A stretch of 64,000 nucleotides of DNA from Polyangiaceae bacterium. Its GTDB lineage: Bacteria; Myxococcota_A; Polyangia; Polyangiales; Polyangiaceae. The position numbers were made by a program, and so were the translations under genes. Shown one piece after another: positions 51,267 to 59,280 of the stretch; the stretch's first letter is position 1, and each line of letters begins with the position of its first letter. The DNA lies in NCBI GenBank assembly GCA_025936115.1, contig JAICTZ010000004.1, forward strand, positions 248,001 through 312,000, given 5' to 3'. The notes below the pieces were generated by a model that was not told the DNA's origin, made no database searches, and saw only the letters and a list, made by a program, of their open reading frames with translations.

Positions 51267-52454
51267 ATGAGCCGCACACGCACGTACTGCTCGAGGTTGC
51301 TGGCTATTTTGCCCTGCGCAGCGCTCGCGTGTGGGGGCGAGAGCAAAGACAATCCGGGAGCCGCGGGCACTACGGCAACGGGCGGCGGCGGTGGCTCGAG
51401 CGGCGGCGGAACGGGCGGCAGCTCAGGGACCGGGGGGTCGAGCGCGGGCGGCGCCGGTGGCACGAGCGACGCGGGCGGCTCAGCCGGCACGGGCGGCTCA
51501 GCCGGCACGTCGGGCGCTGTTTGCCCGAAAGAGCCACCCGCCGACGGCAGCGTCTGTTCGACGCGGACCGACGAGCAGGGCTTTGCCCGCGCCACCTGCA
51601 CGTTCGGCGACGATCCGCGCCCGAGCTGCCGGACCATGGCGCTCTGCACGCAAGGGCACTGGCAGCTGACGCCACCGGACGCTCAGGAGTGCAGCGCTCC
51701 CCCGATGCCGGCCGCGTGCCCTTCGGCGCCTCCCGCCGTCGGCAGCACGTGCTCCGACGGGACGCTCGAGTGCTGGTACGACGACGGCACGCACTGCGCG
51801 TGCAGTCCCTGTCGCGGCGGCTCGGAGTATCCTTTGTGTCAAACGATCGATCCGCCCGAGTGGGCGTGCGGCACTCCGCCCGCCGGCTGCCCGAATCCGT
51901 TGCCGCAAGCGGGCGAGCCGTGCAGCGACCCCGAGCTCTCGTGCGGACCGAGTTGTGAAGACCCCATCCGGTGCGAAGGCGGCGTTTGGGTGTACGACCA
52001 GATCAACTGCCCGATCTGCGCCTCACCGGACACGCCAATCGCAACTCCGGAGGGTGATAAGGCCATCGCCGAGCTCCGTGCGGGCGATCTCGTTTACAGC
52101 GTGGACCAGGCGGCCGTCAGCGCCGTGCCGTTGCTGCGCGTCGGCAGCACCCCCGTCGTCGGACACCGCGTCGTCAGGGTCCGGCTCGACAGCGGCGTCG
52201 TGCTCGAGCTGAGCCCCGGTCATCCGACGGCAGACGGCCGACCATTTTCGTCGTTGACGGCGGGCAGCCAACTCGACGATCGGCACAGCGTGCTCGAAGC
52301 GGAGCTCGTGCCGTACCGCTACGCGCGCACCTACGACATTCTCCCGGCATCGAGTACGGGAACGTACTTCGCTGGAGGCGCGCTGGTCGGCAGCACGCTC
52401 GCGACGAGGCGCCCGGCCAGCGTGGTGGCGCCTTCGCAAGACTCACCCGAGTAG
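51267..52454 (+). CDS. Cys-rich lipoprotein with a C-terminal Hint (hedgehog/intein) domain
   Basis: The 395-residue product has a signal peptide ending in lipobox ALAC, a Gly/Ser stalk to about residue 85, three Cys-rich units of the form CPxxPPxxGxxC, and then a Hint domain from Cys251. CASPDTPIATPEGDKAIAEL followed by RAGDLVYSVD is block A, and LSPGHPT supplies the block B His. The end, TYFAGGALVGST, has lost the intein HN-Cys terminus, so N-terminal thioester cleavage is possible but not splicing. The first 250 residues could be released or coupled to a nucleophile. The stop overlaps the convergent gene by 12 bp. Confidence 0.85.
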   Translation: MSRTRTYCSRLLAILPCAALACGGESKDNPGAAGTTATGGGGGSSGGGTGGSSGTGGSSAGGAGGTSDAGGSAGTGGSAGTSGAVCPKEPPADGSVCSTRTDEQGFARATCTFGDDPRPSCRTMALCTQGHWQLTPPDAQECSAPPMPAACPSAPPAVGSTCSDGTLECWYDDGTHCACSPCRGGSEYPLCQTIDPPEWACGTPPAGCPNPLPQAGEPCSDPELSCGPSCEDPIRCEGGVWVYDQINCPICASPDTPIATPEGDKAIAELRAGDLVYSVDQAAVSAVPLLRVGSTPVVGHRVVRVRLDSGVVLELSPGHPTADGRPFSSLTAGSQLDDRHSVLEAELVPYRYARTYDILPASSTGTYFAGGALVGSTLATRRPASVVAPSQDSPE

Positions 52455-53321
52455 CTGCCCGCGCCGTCGGACGGCGGCTTCGAGCGCCGCGCGGCCGTCG
52501 CCGACGAAGCCGTGTCCCGCCCGGTCGTGATAGGTGAGCACCGTTTCGGCGGGCCATTTCAGGATCGCGCGCCAGCAGGCGTCGACGACGGCGGCGTCGG
52601 CGACCTTGCGCGCGTCCTTGAAGAGGTAAACGGAGTCGGGAATGACCATGCTTTTCACGAGCCCGGGGAGCTTTCGGTGCTCGGCGCGCGGATACATCCA
52701 CCCGAGGTTCTCGCCGCCGATGAGCGTGCGTGTCGGGACATGGAAGGTCCAGAGTTCGTCGACCGGATCTTTCATGCGAAAGAGCATGGCGAGCATGAGA
52801 TTGAGCAGCATGAGAAGGCCGTCGCCGCCGCCTTCGCCGGGTGAGTGGTGGTCCGGCGGGCCAAATAGTCCGCGAAAGGAGACGAACTCGAGCTGACCGC
52901 GCAGCTCGGGGAGCACGGCGGCCGGATCGAAGGTCGAGACACGCGGCATGGCCAAGAGCTTCTTGCCGCTAGCGGTGCGCGGGATGCGTTCGGGCCCGAC
53001 CAAGACGGAAGCGCCCGGGAACGCCTCGACCCACGGCGGCAAGAGCACGTGGTGCCCCCCACCGGGTGAGAGCACGTAGCGGACGCCAAGACCCGTTTGC
53101 TCCTCGAGCCGCTGCACTTCTGCGATGGCGCCCGCGTCGACGCCGTTGATGACGAGCAGCCGTGGCGCACCGTCTTCGACGATGCGAAAGACCAAGCAGC
53201 GATTGTTGATGGCGGGGAATTGCCGCGAACCGCCGGGGTGGTGCTCCGTCGCGATGATCCAGAAGCCGTCGGCGACTTCGGCTGCAACGCCGGGGCGCTC
53301 GCGAGAAAGCTCGATCGTCAT
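52443..53321 (-). CDS. metallo-beta-lactamase-fold-like protein (DUF4336-like), unknown function
   Basis: The 292-residue protein has alternating strands and helices, with LVFRIVEDGAPRLLVINGVD, VRYVLSPGGGHHVLLPPW and FPGASVLVGPERIP, an order reminiscent of DUF4336 and other metallo-beta-lactamase-fold proteins. The usual HxHxDH metal motif is replaced by GGHH. Residues 165-260 include LMLLNLMLAMLFRMKDPVDE and a YHDRAGH near the end. I cannot assign a reaction. It is followed by no operon partner and converges on the Hint lipoprotein gene. Confidence 0.75.
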   Translation of the reverse strand: MTIELSRERPGVAAEVADGFWIIATEHHPGGSRQFPAINNRCLVFRIVEDGAPRLLVINGVDAGAIAEVQRLEEQTGLGVRYVLSPGGGHHVLLPPWVEAFPGASVLVGPERIPRTASGKKLLAMPRVSTFDPAAVLPELRGQLEFVSFRGLFGPPDHHSPGEGGGDGLLMLLNLMLAMLFRMKDPVDELWTFHVPTRTLIGGENLGWMYPRAEHRKLPGLVKSMVIPDSVYLFKDARKVADAAVVDACWRAILKWPAETVLTYHDRAGHGFVGDGRAALEAAVRRRGQLLG

Positions 53322-53398
53322 GCTGAAGTCTTCTCCGTGAGTCGTTGCATCAGCCGACTCTCGGAGATCTCAACGTTCGGAGCTATGGGGCAGATACC

Positions 53399-54925
53399 CT
53401 AGACGGGCGCGATTCCCGCCTTCATGGCGATCATGGTGGCGGCGGCTCGCGTGCTGACGCCCAGCTTTTCGAGGACGTGTTGCACGTGATGCCCTGCCGT
53501 CTTGGTCGAGATGTCGAGGGCGCTGGCGATTTCCTTGTTGGTGAGGCCCTGAACGAGCAGCCGCAGCACCTCGAGCTCGCGGTCGGTCAGGCCGCTCGGG
53601 CGCTCCGGTGACCGCACCGCATGACCTGCCGCTCCCAGCACGGCCGCAACGGCCTCGGGACAGAGCTCGACACGCGTTGCCATCGCCGTGAGCTCCGAAG
53701 CAGCGCGATCCGCGTCGAGAGCGGCGCGATGCGGCCGCGCTTCACGCATGGCTTGGTAAACGTCGGCTGCGGCGAGCACCCGCGCCGGCATGCCGCACGA
53801 GACTGCCGAGAGACGCCGGTGGTAACCCGCACCGTCGAGTCGCTCATGGGCAAGCGTCGCGATCTCGGCCACGGCGGAGAGCGCTGGCGAGCGCGCCAAG
53901 ACTCGCTCGCCCACGTAGGAATGCAGGCGAATCCGCTCGCGCTCACCGTCGGTCAACGGCCCGGACTTGTCCCAGATGGCTGCGGTCGTCGCGACGCGCC
54001 CGACGTCGTGAACCAGGCCCGCGCGCGCGACCGTGCGCTCGAGCTCGGCACCGAGACCAAGGCGCCGAGCCGCCGCGCTCGCCAAGCTCGACACACCCGT
54101 CGAGTGCGTCCGCGTGAAGCGACACTTGAGGTCGGCAAAGTGCGCGATGGCGCAGAGTCCCTCGTCGATTGCCTCGTCGTTGACGACTCGCCACGGCTCG
54201 GGCTCGGCGGCAAGCGCTGCGGCCCACGGCGACGGCTCGTCGAGCGGCGCGCACAGCTTGGCGGCAGCGCGCGTGAATCGCTCGACCAACGCCGGATCGA
54301 GACCACGTTTGGCGCGCGTGCGCGTGAGCGCCACGGCGCCGTCCACCCCGCCGAGCCGATGTCCGATGTTGGCGTCGATGGCGACGAGCGCGATGCGCAT
54401 CGCGAGCGCGATGGCCTCGCCCTTGACCTTGACTGGCTTGCCGCTGCCGTCCCAGCGCTCGAACGCCTGAAACAGCGCCGCGCGGAACACGTCGTCGAAA
54501 CCGAAACGCTCGGCCAGATGCACCGCCACTTCGCAGTGCGCGCGCCCGACCTCGAGCGCAGCCGTAAGCTTCGTGAAGGCTCGCGCAACGGCGGCAAGCC
54601 CGCCGAGCGGACCGTGGCCGCGCCGCACGAGCCGCAACATGATGGGCAACATCTCGCGCGGCTCTCCCCAGTCGCGCCCGTAGGCTTCGGTGCCAAAGAG
54701 CACCTCGTCGCCGAGCGCGCTCGCGGCGGTGTGCGACTCTGCCGTGCACCCTGCCATGGCCAAGAGCGGCAGGTAAAAGGCGTCGTGCGCGGTCTTTCCG
54801 TCGGTCTTGAGTTCCCGAGCCAAGCCCACGGCGAGCGTCGCACCGCGCAGTGCGTGATAGTCGGGTAAGCCCGTACCGGCGTCGACGGCGAGGGAGAGCG
54901 TGCCGATGAGCTCCGCGAGCCGCAT
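53399..54925 (-). CDS. HD-GYP-like domain protein with LuxR-type DNA-binding domain
   Basis: The 508-residue product has two helical metal-dependent phosphohydrolase lobes. The catalytic HD pair is in AGLVHDVGRVA, and HERLDGAGYH stands where HD-GYP proteins have GYP. At about residue 440 a LuxR helix-turn-helix begins (LTDRELEVLRLLVQGLTNKE). It may couple cyclic di-GMP or nucleotide hydrolysis to transcription. Its start is 5 bp after the stop of an SRPBCC gene, so they are cotranscribed. Whether it cleaves or only binds cyclic di-GMP cannot be judged. Confidence 0.88.
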   Translation of the reverse strand: MRLAELIGTLSLAVDAGTGLPDYHALRGATLAVGLARELKTDGKTAHDAFYLPLLAMAGCTAESHTAASALGDEVLFGTEAYGRDWGEPREMLPIMLRLVRRGHGPLGGLAAVARAFTKLTAALEVGRAHCEVAVHLAERFGFDDVFRAALFQAFERWDGSGKPVKVKGEAIALAMRIALVAIDANIGHRLGGVDGAVALTRTRAKRGLDPALVERFTRAAAKLCAPLDEPSPWAAALAAEPEPWRVVNDEAIDEGLCAIAHFADLKCRFTRTHSTGVSSLASAAARRLGLGAELERTVARAGLVHDVGRVATTAAIWDKSGPLTDGERERIRLHSYVGERVLARSPALSAVAEIATLAHERLDGAGYHRRLSAVSCGMPARVLAAADVYQAMREARPHRAALDADRAASELTAMATRVELCPEAVAAVLGAAGHAVRSPERPSGLTDRELEVLRLLVQGLTNKEIASALDISTKTAGHHVQHVLEKLGVSTRAAATMIAMKAGIAPV

Positions 54926-54930
54926 GCTGC

Positions 54931-55371
54931 TTACGAAGCTTCCAGCAGAGTCTTGATACGGGCGAGGTCCTTCACGTTCGCTCGGCGCATCGCCGCCGCC
55001 ATCAACGGGCCGACCAGCTTCGAGAATCCCCGCGGCTCACCTCGGTTGCGGAGCGTCATTTTCGTCGCGTTCTCGCCCGCGCTTTCCCAGGTGTAAGTCG
55101 TCTCCATCGGGAAGGGTCCCTGGGCCGTGCGCATGACCAGGCGCTCGCCGGGAACCAGCTCGACCACCTCGTACGTGTAGACGAGCCGTCGCCCGAGAAA
55201 GTGAGCCACGAACGCAAGGCGCGAGCCCACGGCCAGTGGCGGTGGAGTTTGCCACTCCACGGAGTCGATATTGACGTACCACGCGCGAGCGTTCGACGGG
55301 TCGGCGGCGTAGGCCGCCACGCGACTGCGGGGCCGCTCGATCACGACTTCGGTACGCACGTCGACTGGCAT
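54931..55371 (-). CDS. SRPBCC family lipid-binding/START-like protein
   Basis: The 146-residue protein starts MPVDVRTEVVIERPRSRVAA and has the helix-grip pattern AYAADPSNARAWYVNIDSVE, then ERLVMRTAQGPFPMETTYTW and a long final helix. These are features of the polyketide-cyclase/dehydrase-like SRPBCC group. It should bind a hydrophobic ligand in a cytosolic cavity. It lies immediately upstream of the HD-GYP/LuxR gene in one operon and may provide ligand input, which is inference. Confidence 0.87.
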   Translation of the reverse strand: MPVDVRTEVVIERPRSRVAAYAADPSNARAWYVNIDSVEWQTPPPLAVGSRLAFVAHFLGRRLVYTYEVVELVPGERLVMRTAQGPFPMETTYTWESAGENATKMTLRNRGEPRGFSKLVGPLMAAAMRRANVKDLARIKTLLEAS

Positions 55372-55447
55372 GCTTCGTCCCTCGATGGGTCGCGCGCCAA
55401 TCTAGCACACCGTCTCGAGGCTTCGCCGCAACGCGGCCCTCACGGCT

Positions 55448-55879
55448 TCAGAGGGAGCCAGTTTGGGCTTGCGCGTGCTGGCGCTCGAGCACGAGCGAGG
55501 TGAGCGGTCCCACGATGAGCCACTGGACGGCCGTGAACGCGGTTTCGATCAGCAGGTACGCTGGGACGGAGGTCATCACGTTCTTGGCCGCCACGGCGAT
55601 GGTCGTGAAGCTCCAAGAGAGCGCGGCTCCGAACGCCGCGTAGCGCAGACCACGACCGGACGCCGTCGCGATGCGACGCGCGAAAACCCCATCATAAATC
55701 CAGCCAAACAGCACGGCCTGAATCGACATCGATAGAAACCCGAACGGGATGATCACGTCGTGCCGGTACATGGCGAGAGCGGCGTAGTAGCCCTTGAAAA
55801 AGACGAGGTGCCAAAAAAATCCGAGCAAGAACGTGGGGACGAGATAGGCCAGCGCGGCGATGCCGATGCGTTTGATCAT
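55448..55879 (-). CDS. small membrane protein (DUF1761-like)
   Basis: The 143-residue product has four hydrophobic helices: IGIAALAYLVPTFLLGFFWH, IIPFGFLSMSIQAVLFGWIY, YAAFGAALSWSFTTIAVAAK and LLIETAFTAVQWLIVGPLTS. No catalytic motif is seen. ATG 55879 overlaps the stop of the upstream SRPBCC gene as ATGA. It is the last gene of a three-gene ArsR operon. Confidence 0.85.
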   Translation of the reverse strand: MIKRIGIAALAYLVPTFLLGFFWHLVFFKGYYAALAMYRHDVIIPFGFLSMSIQAVLFGWIYDGVFARRIATASGRGLRYAAFGAALSWSFTTIAVAAKNVMTSVPAYLLIETAFTAVQWLIVGPLTSLVLERQHAQAQTGSL

Positions 55880-56337
55880 GATTGGCTCCCTAGGGTCGTG
55901 ATGAGTCGTTCGAGGAGAGCGAGCGCGCCTGCCCAACCCTCCGTATGGCGAGTCACCGCATCCTCTCGCCCGAATTTGTCGTGCAGGATCACGAGCTCCG
56001 CCTCCGCGCCGAGCGACGTGATGCTGACCGTGACCTCGGAGGCGATGCCGGCGTGCACGTCCGGGGGTTCGATCAGCCAGGAGAAGACCAAGCGGGCGGG
56101 GCGCTCAATCGAGCGAAACGTGCCGCCGACGAGCATGCGCTGCCCGTCGGGAACGTCGTAGGCGAAACGGTAGGCGCCCCCCACGCGGAAATCGAAGCCG
56201 AGCACCGTCAACTTCACGTCGGGCGACGGCCTCAGCCAGCGCGCGACGAGCTCGGCGTCGGCGAACGCGGCGAACACTCGTTCGGCCGATGCGCTCAAGC
56301 GACGGCGGATTTCGACGCGCCGAGCCTGCTGCTTCAT
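55876..56337 (-). CDS. SRPBCC/AHSA1-like domain protein
   Basis: The 153-residue protein begins with RVEIRRRLSASAERVFAAFA followed by WLRPSP, then FRVGGAYRFAYDVPDGQRML, the AHSA1-like START pattern. Such genes typically sit next to an ArsR regulator, as here, and are thought to bind small hydrophobic molecules. It overlaps both neighbours by four bases (ATGA), implying strict coupling. ATG 56337 is chosen for this overlap. Confidence 0.9.
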   Translation of the reverse strand: MKQQARRVEIRRRLSASAERVFAAFADAELVARWLRPSPDVKLTVLGFDFRVGGAYRFAYDVPDGQRMLVGGTFRSIERPARLVFSWLIEPPDVHAGIASEVTVSITSLGAEAELVILHDKFGREDAVTRHTEGWAGALALLERLITTLGSQS

Positions 56338-56663
56338 CTCGCCGTGTCCTTGAGGAGCTGATCGAGCTGATCGACCGCGCCCGTCCAGAAGCGCTGATGG
56401 CGCGTGATCCAATCACCGGCCTCTTGCAGCCCGCTCTGCCGCAAGCGAAAGCGGTGCACGCGTCCCTCGACGGAGCGCTCGATGAGCTTCGCGCGCTCGA
56501 GCACCTTCAGGTGACGCGAGATGGTGGGCTGCGCGGAGCGAAATTGCTTGCCGAGCTCGCCGGCGCTGCGCGCCTCGCCCGTCGCGAGCGCGTGGATCAT
56601 CGAGCGACGCGTACGGTCAGCGAGAGCCCGAAATGCGCGGTCGAGCGTGGCAGCACTTTGCAT
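56334..56663 (-). CDS. ArsR/SmtB family repressor
   Basis: The 109-residue protein has a winged helix-turn-helix with RTRRSMIHALATGEARSAGE, then QPTISRHLKVLERAKLIERS and VEGRVHRFRL. There are no metal-binding Cys pairs, so it belongs to the non-metal group paired with SRPBCC proteins. ATG 56663 begins at the conserved start. It heads an operon with the SRPBCC and membrane genes and is likely to repress itself through the palindromes upstream. Confidence 0.92.
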   Translation of the reverse strand: MQSAATLDRAFRALADRTRRSMIHALATGEARSAGELGKQFRSAQPTISRHLKVLERAKLIERSVEGRVHRFRLRQSGLQEAGDWITRHQRFWTGAVDQLDQLLKDTAR

Positions 56664-56666
56664 AGC

Positions 56667-56699
56667 TAAATGGCTATATGTTTCGGACGGCGCCGTCAA
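56667..56699 (-). promoter_or_regulatory. arsR promoter/operator region
   Basis: On the minus strand TTGACG (56699-56694) overlaps the perfect palindrome GACGGCGCCGTC. Downstream, TATAGC lies 15 bases on, and ATAGC/GCTAT inverted arms flank the start codon. Either palindrome could be the ArsR operator. The -10 assignment is weak. Confidence 0.4.
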
Positions 56700-56739
56700 G
56701 CCCCGAGTGGCGGCGCCCGCGCCGCAGCGCGCGGCGCGA

Positions 56740-57105
56740 TTAACCCGAGCTCGTAGCCGGGCGCGGGTGCATGTCCGTGACTTGAATGAGCTCGACGGTG
56801 CCCTCGCCCATGGAGAGCGTCAGCTTGGCCCGAGCGATCGCTTCCTCTTTCGACGCGACGTCGATGAGCAGAAAGCCGCCCGCGGCGAGCCAGCCGTCGC
56901 CGGCGGGCGGATCCTCGATCGTCACTTGGCCTGCCCTCGCCGTGACGCGCGCCGCTGCCGTGGCGCGTTTGCCGAGGCCGCCCGCGGCGACGAGCTTGCC
57001 CGACGCGAATTCGTCGTCGAGTATTTTGCGTATCTTGGCGCGGTGCTCCGGATCGGGCGGTGCCGAGCGTTCGCCGAGGCTCATGGTCAAAAGCAGGAAG
57101 CGCAT
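56740..57105 (-). CDS. YciI-like protein
   Basis: The 121-residue protein begins MRFLLLTMSLGERSAPPDPE and has the ferredoxin-like dimer fold of YCII-related proteins, with GGFLLIDVASKEEAIARAK near the end. ATG 57105 is 8 bp after the DsbA-like gene stop. Family members are small cytosolic proteins, some with peroxidase or dehalogenase-like activity. It probably belongs to the peroxiredoxin operon upstream. Confidence 0.85.
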   Translation of the reverse strand: MRFLLLTMSLGERSAPPDPEHRAKIRKILDDEFASGKLVAAGGLGKRATAAARVTARAGQVTIEDPPAGDGWLAAGGFLLIDVASKEEAIARAKLTLSMGEGTVELIQVTDMHPRPATSSG

Positions 57106-57113
57106 GGCGTTCT

Positions 57114-57650
57114 TCAGCGCTCCGTCTGGGCGAGCGCGCCGCCCAGCGTGTCTTCGTCGAACGCTCCGTCGTGGCGCCGCCCGTCGATGAAGAAGGTGGG
57201 TGTGCCGTTCACTCCGCTGCGCACGCCACTCGTAAAATCGGAGCGAATGCGCTCGAGGTAGCGGTGCTCGCCGATGGCATCTCGCACCGCGACGGCATCG
57301 AGGTGCACGCTGCCGGCGATGGCAAGGAAGGCCTCCGCGCCGAAAGACTCCGGGCCGTGCTGGCGCGACCACGCGAAGATCGCGTGATGCGCCTCCCAGA
57401 ACTTGCCCTGCGCTGCCGCGGCCTCGGCTAGCTCGGCGGCCCCTTCGGCTGCCGGATGGATCTCTTGCAGCGGAAAGTTCCGGAACACGAACGCGAGCTC
57501 GGAGCCGAACCGCTTTTGGAGGGCGCGCACCACCGGCTCGGCCGCGGCGCAATGCGGACATTGGTAGTCACCGTATTCCACCAAGGTCACGCGCGCGTTC
57601 GGGCCACCGGCGCTGTGGTCGTGCTCGGAAACGGGTGGTTTGAGCGTCAT
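57114..57650 (-). CDS. DsbA-family thioredoxin-fold protein, cytosolic
   Basis: The 178-residue protein has a CPHC active site in YGDYQCPHCAAAEPV and the cis-Pro region GVNGTPTFFIDG. It lacks a signal peptide, so unlike DsbA it should work in the cytosol as a disulfide oxidoreductase or isomerase. Its ATG overlaps the peroxiredoxin stop as ATGA, suggesting that it recycles or serves that peroxiredoxin. Confidence 0.9.
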   Translation of the reverse strand: MTLKPPVSEHDHSAGGPNARVTLVEYGDYQCPHCAAAEPVVRALQKRFGSELAFVFRNFPLQEIHPAAEGAAELAEAAAAQGKFWEAHHAIFAWSRQHGPESFGAEAFLAIAGSVHLDAVAVRDAIGEHRYLERIRSDFTSGVRSGVNGTPTFFIDGRRHDGAFDEDTLGGALAQTER

Positions 57651-58114
57651 GTGTGTTTCTCCAATGCCTCGAGCGCGTCCAAAATGCCGTCGGCACCAGG
57701 GTTTACCTCGATGGGCGACAAGTAACTCCAGCGAATGATCGAGCTGCGATCGATCACGAACAAGGCGCGCTCAGTCACGCCGTCGCTCTCGCGATAGGCG
57801 CCGTAGGCACGCGCGACGGCGCCCTTGGGCTCGAAATCCGCAAGCAACGGAAAGTGCAGGTTACGAGCCTTGGCGAACGCAGCGTGACACCAGATGCCGT
57901 CCACCGAGATGCCGAGCAGGTTCGCGTCCAAGCGACGAAACTCGCTCAAGGTCTCGTTGTAGAGCGCCATCTGATCGCCGCAGACGGGGCTGAAGTCGGC
58001 GGGATAAAAGGCGAGCACGACGATCTTTCCGCGGAGCTGCGACAGTCCGAGCGAGGCGCCTGGACCGGTCGGTAACGTGAAGTCGGGCGCTGCAATGCCG
58101 GATTGGAGAACCAT
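57647..58114 (-). CDS. peroxiredoxin (AhpC/TSA family)
   Basis: The 155-residue protein has the peroxidatic site YPADFSPVCGDQ with Cys45, preceded by the usual LPTGPGASLGLSQLRGK. It reduces hydrogen peroxide and organic peroxides. ATG 58114 is chosen because AAGGGA lies upstream and the domain starts at once; the frame extends 14 codons further. It heads a coupled operon with DsbA-like and YciI-like genes and is divergent from the alpha/beta hydrolase gene (127 bp). Confidence 0.92.
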   Translation of the reverse strand: MVLQSGIAAPDFTLPTGPGASLGLSQLRGKIVVLAFYPADFSPVCGDQMALYNETLSEFRRLDANLLGISVDGIWCHAAFAKARNLHFPLLADFEPKGAVARAYGAYRESDGVTERALFVIDRSSIIRWSYLSPIEVNPGADGILDALEALEKHT

Positions 58115-58241
58115 TTGGAATGTCCCTTGCCCCGGAGCATCCGCTCGGGCGTTCACGGCGGCAAGTGCTTCGGGATGATCCGAGACAGATCGCCACGCAC
58201 GATCTCCGAACCAAGGTGATTACATTCCCCGAGACGCCACC

Positions 58242-59228
58242 ATGAAGAACATGAAGCGCAACCGTCCGTCTCGGGTCGAAAGGGAATCCTTGTTCGCTGC
58301 CCTCGGGGCCGTCACGCTCCTGTCAGCAGGTGCGAGCGCCGCGTCCTCACCCCAGCCACCACCAGGATTCACCTCTCACCTCGCCGACACGCTCGGCGCG
58401 AAGATCCACTACCTCAAAGGAGGTAGCGGGCCGGCACTGCTCCTCATCCACGGTTGGCCCGAGACCTGGTACGAATGGCGGAAGATGATGCCGGCGCTCG
58501 CCCGACATTACACGGTGATCGCCGCCGACCTGCGCGGTTTCGGAGAGTCCAGTCTCGAGCCGGCCGGATATGACAAGAAGACGCTTGCGAATGATCTCCA
58601 TGTTCTCATGGTGCGGCTCGGGTATACGCGGGCCACGGTCGTCGGGCACGACTGGGGCGCGCCGGTCGCCTACGCTTATGCGGCGCAGCACCGCGACGCC
58701 GTCGATAAGCTCGTCCTCGTCGAAGGCGCCCTCTTCGGCCCCTGGACGGAGAATATCGAGCCGCTTTGGTTCTTTCACCTGCTTCGCCTGCCGAACGGCT
58801 ACGCCGAGAACCTGATCACCGGCCGCGAGCGCCAGTTCCTGAGCTGCTTCTACGACAACCGCGAGATGCACGTCGTGCCGGCATTCGATAAGAGCGTCAT
58901 CGACATCTACACGGCGGCGTACGCTCGGCCGGGTCGGATGGGGCCGAGCTACGGCCTTTATCGCACCATCGATGACGATGTCCGAGACAACGCCATCTTC
59001 AGCAAGACGAAGCTTGCCGTGCCTGTTCTGGCGGTGGGCGCCGACAAAGGAATAGGCCAGGGTGTCATTCAAAGCGCGCACGTGGTCGCGGCCAACGTGA
59101 CACCCGTGCTTTTCAATCACACCGGTCATTTCATCCCGGAGGAGCGGCCCGAAGCCCTCACCGAGGCCATCGAATTGTTTCTAGCGGGCAAACCAGTGCC
59201 GGCTTCGTGGACCCCGCCGGGACTATGA
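58242..59228 (+). CDS. exported alpha/beta hydrolase, epoxide hydrolase-like
   Basis: The 328-residue protein has a signal peptide (basic start, ALGAVTLLSAGASA). The oxyanion motif is HGWPETWYEW, the nucleophile Asp is in VVGHDWGAP, and the final His is in HTGHFIPEE. An Asp rather than Ser nucleophile places it with epoxide hydrolases and haloalkane dehalogenases. The HGWPE motif favours epoxide hydrolase. It probably acts in the periplasm. No operon partners are seen. Confidence 0.91.
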   Translation: MKNMKRNRPSRVERESLFAALGAVTLLSAGASAASSPQPPPGFTSHLADTLGAKIHYLKGGSGPALLLIHGWPETWYEWRKMMPALARHYTVIAADLRGFGESSLEPAGYDKKTLANDLHVLMVRLGYTRATVVGHDWGAPVAYAYAAQHRDAVDKLVLVEGALFGPWTENIEPLWFFHLLRLPNGYAENLITGRERQFLSCFYDNREMHVVPAFDKSVIDIYTAAYARPGRMGPSYGLYRTIDDDVRDNAIFSKTKLAVPVLAVGADKGIGQGVIQSAHVVAANVTPVLFNHTGHFIPEERPEALTEAIELFLAGKPVPASWTPPGL

Positions 59229-59280
59229 TGTTCATGATCTCGTGATCGGGCGAGGCCGCGCCCTTCCGGACGGAAATCGC

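Noticed and set aside
52645..52665. A third TTTTCACGAGC match to the RAYT-flanking repeat
   Set aside because: It lies inside a well-supported coding sequence and the flanking repeat blocks are absent.
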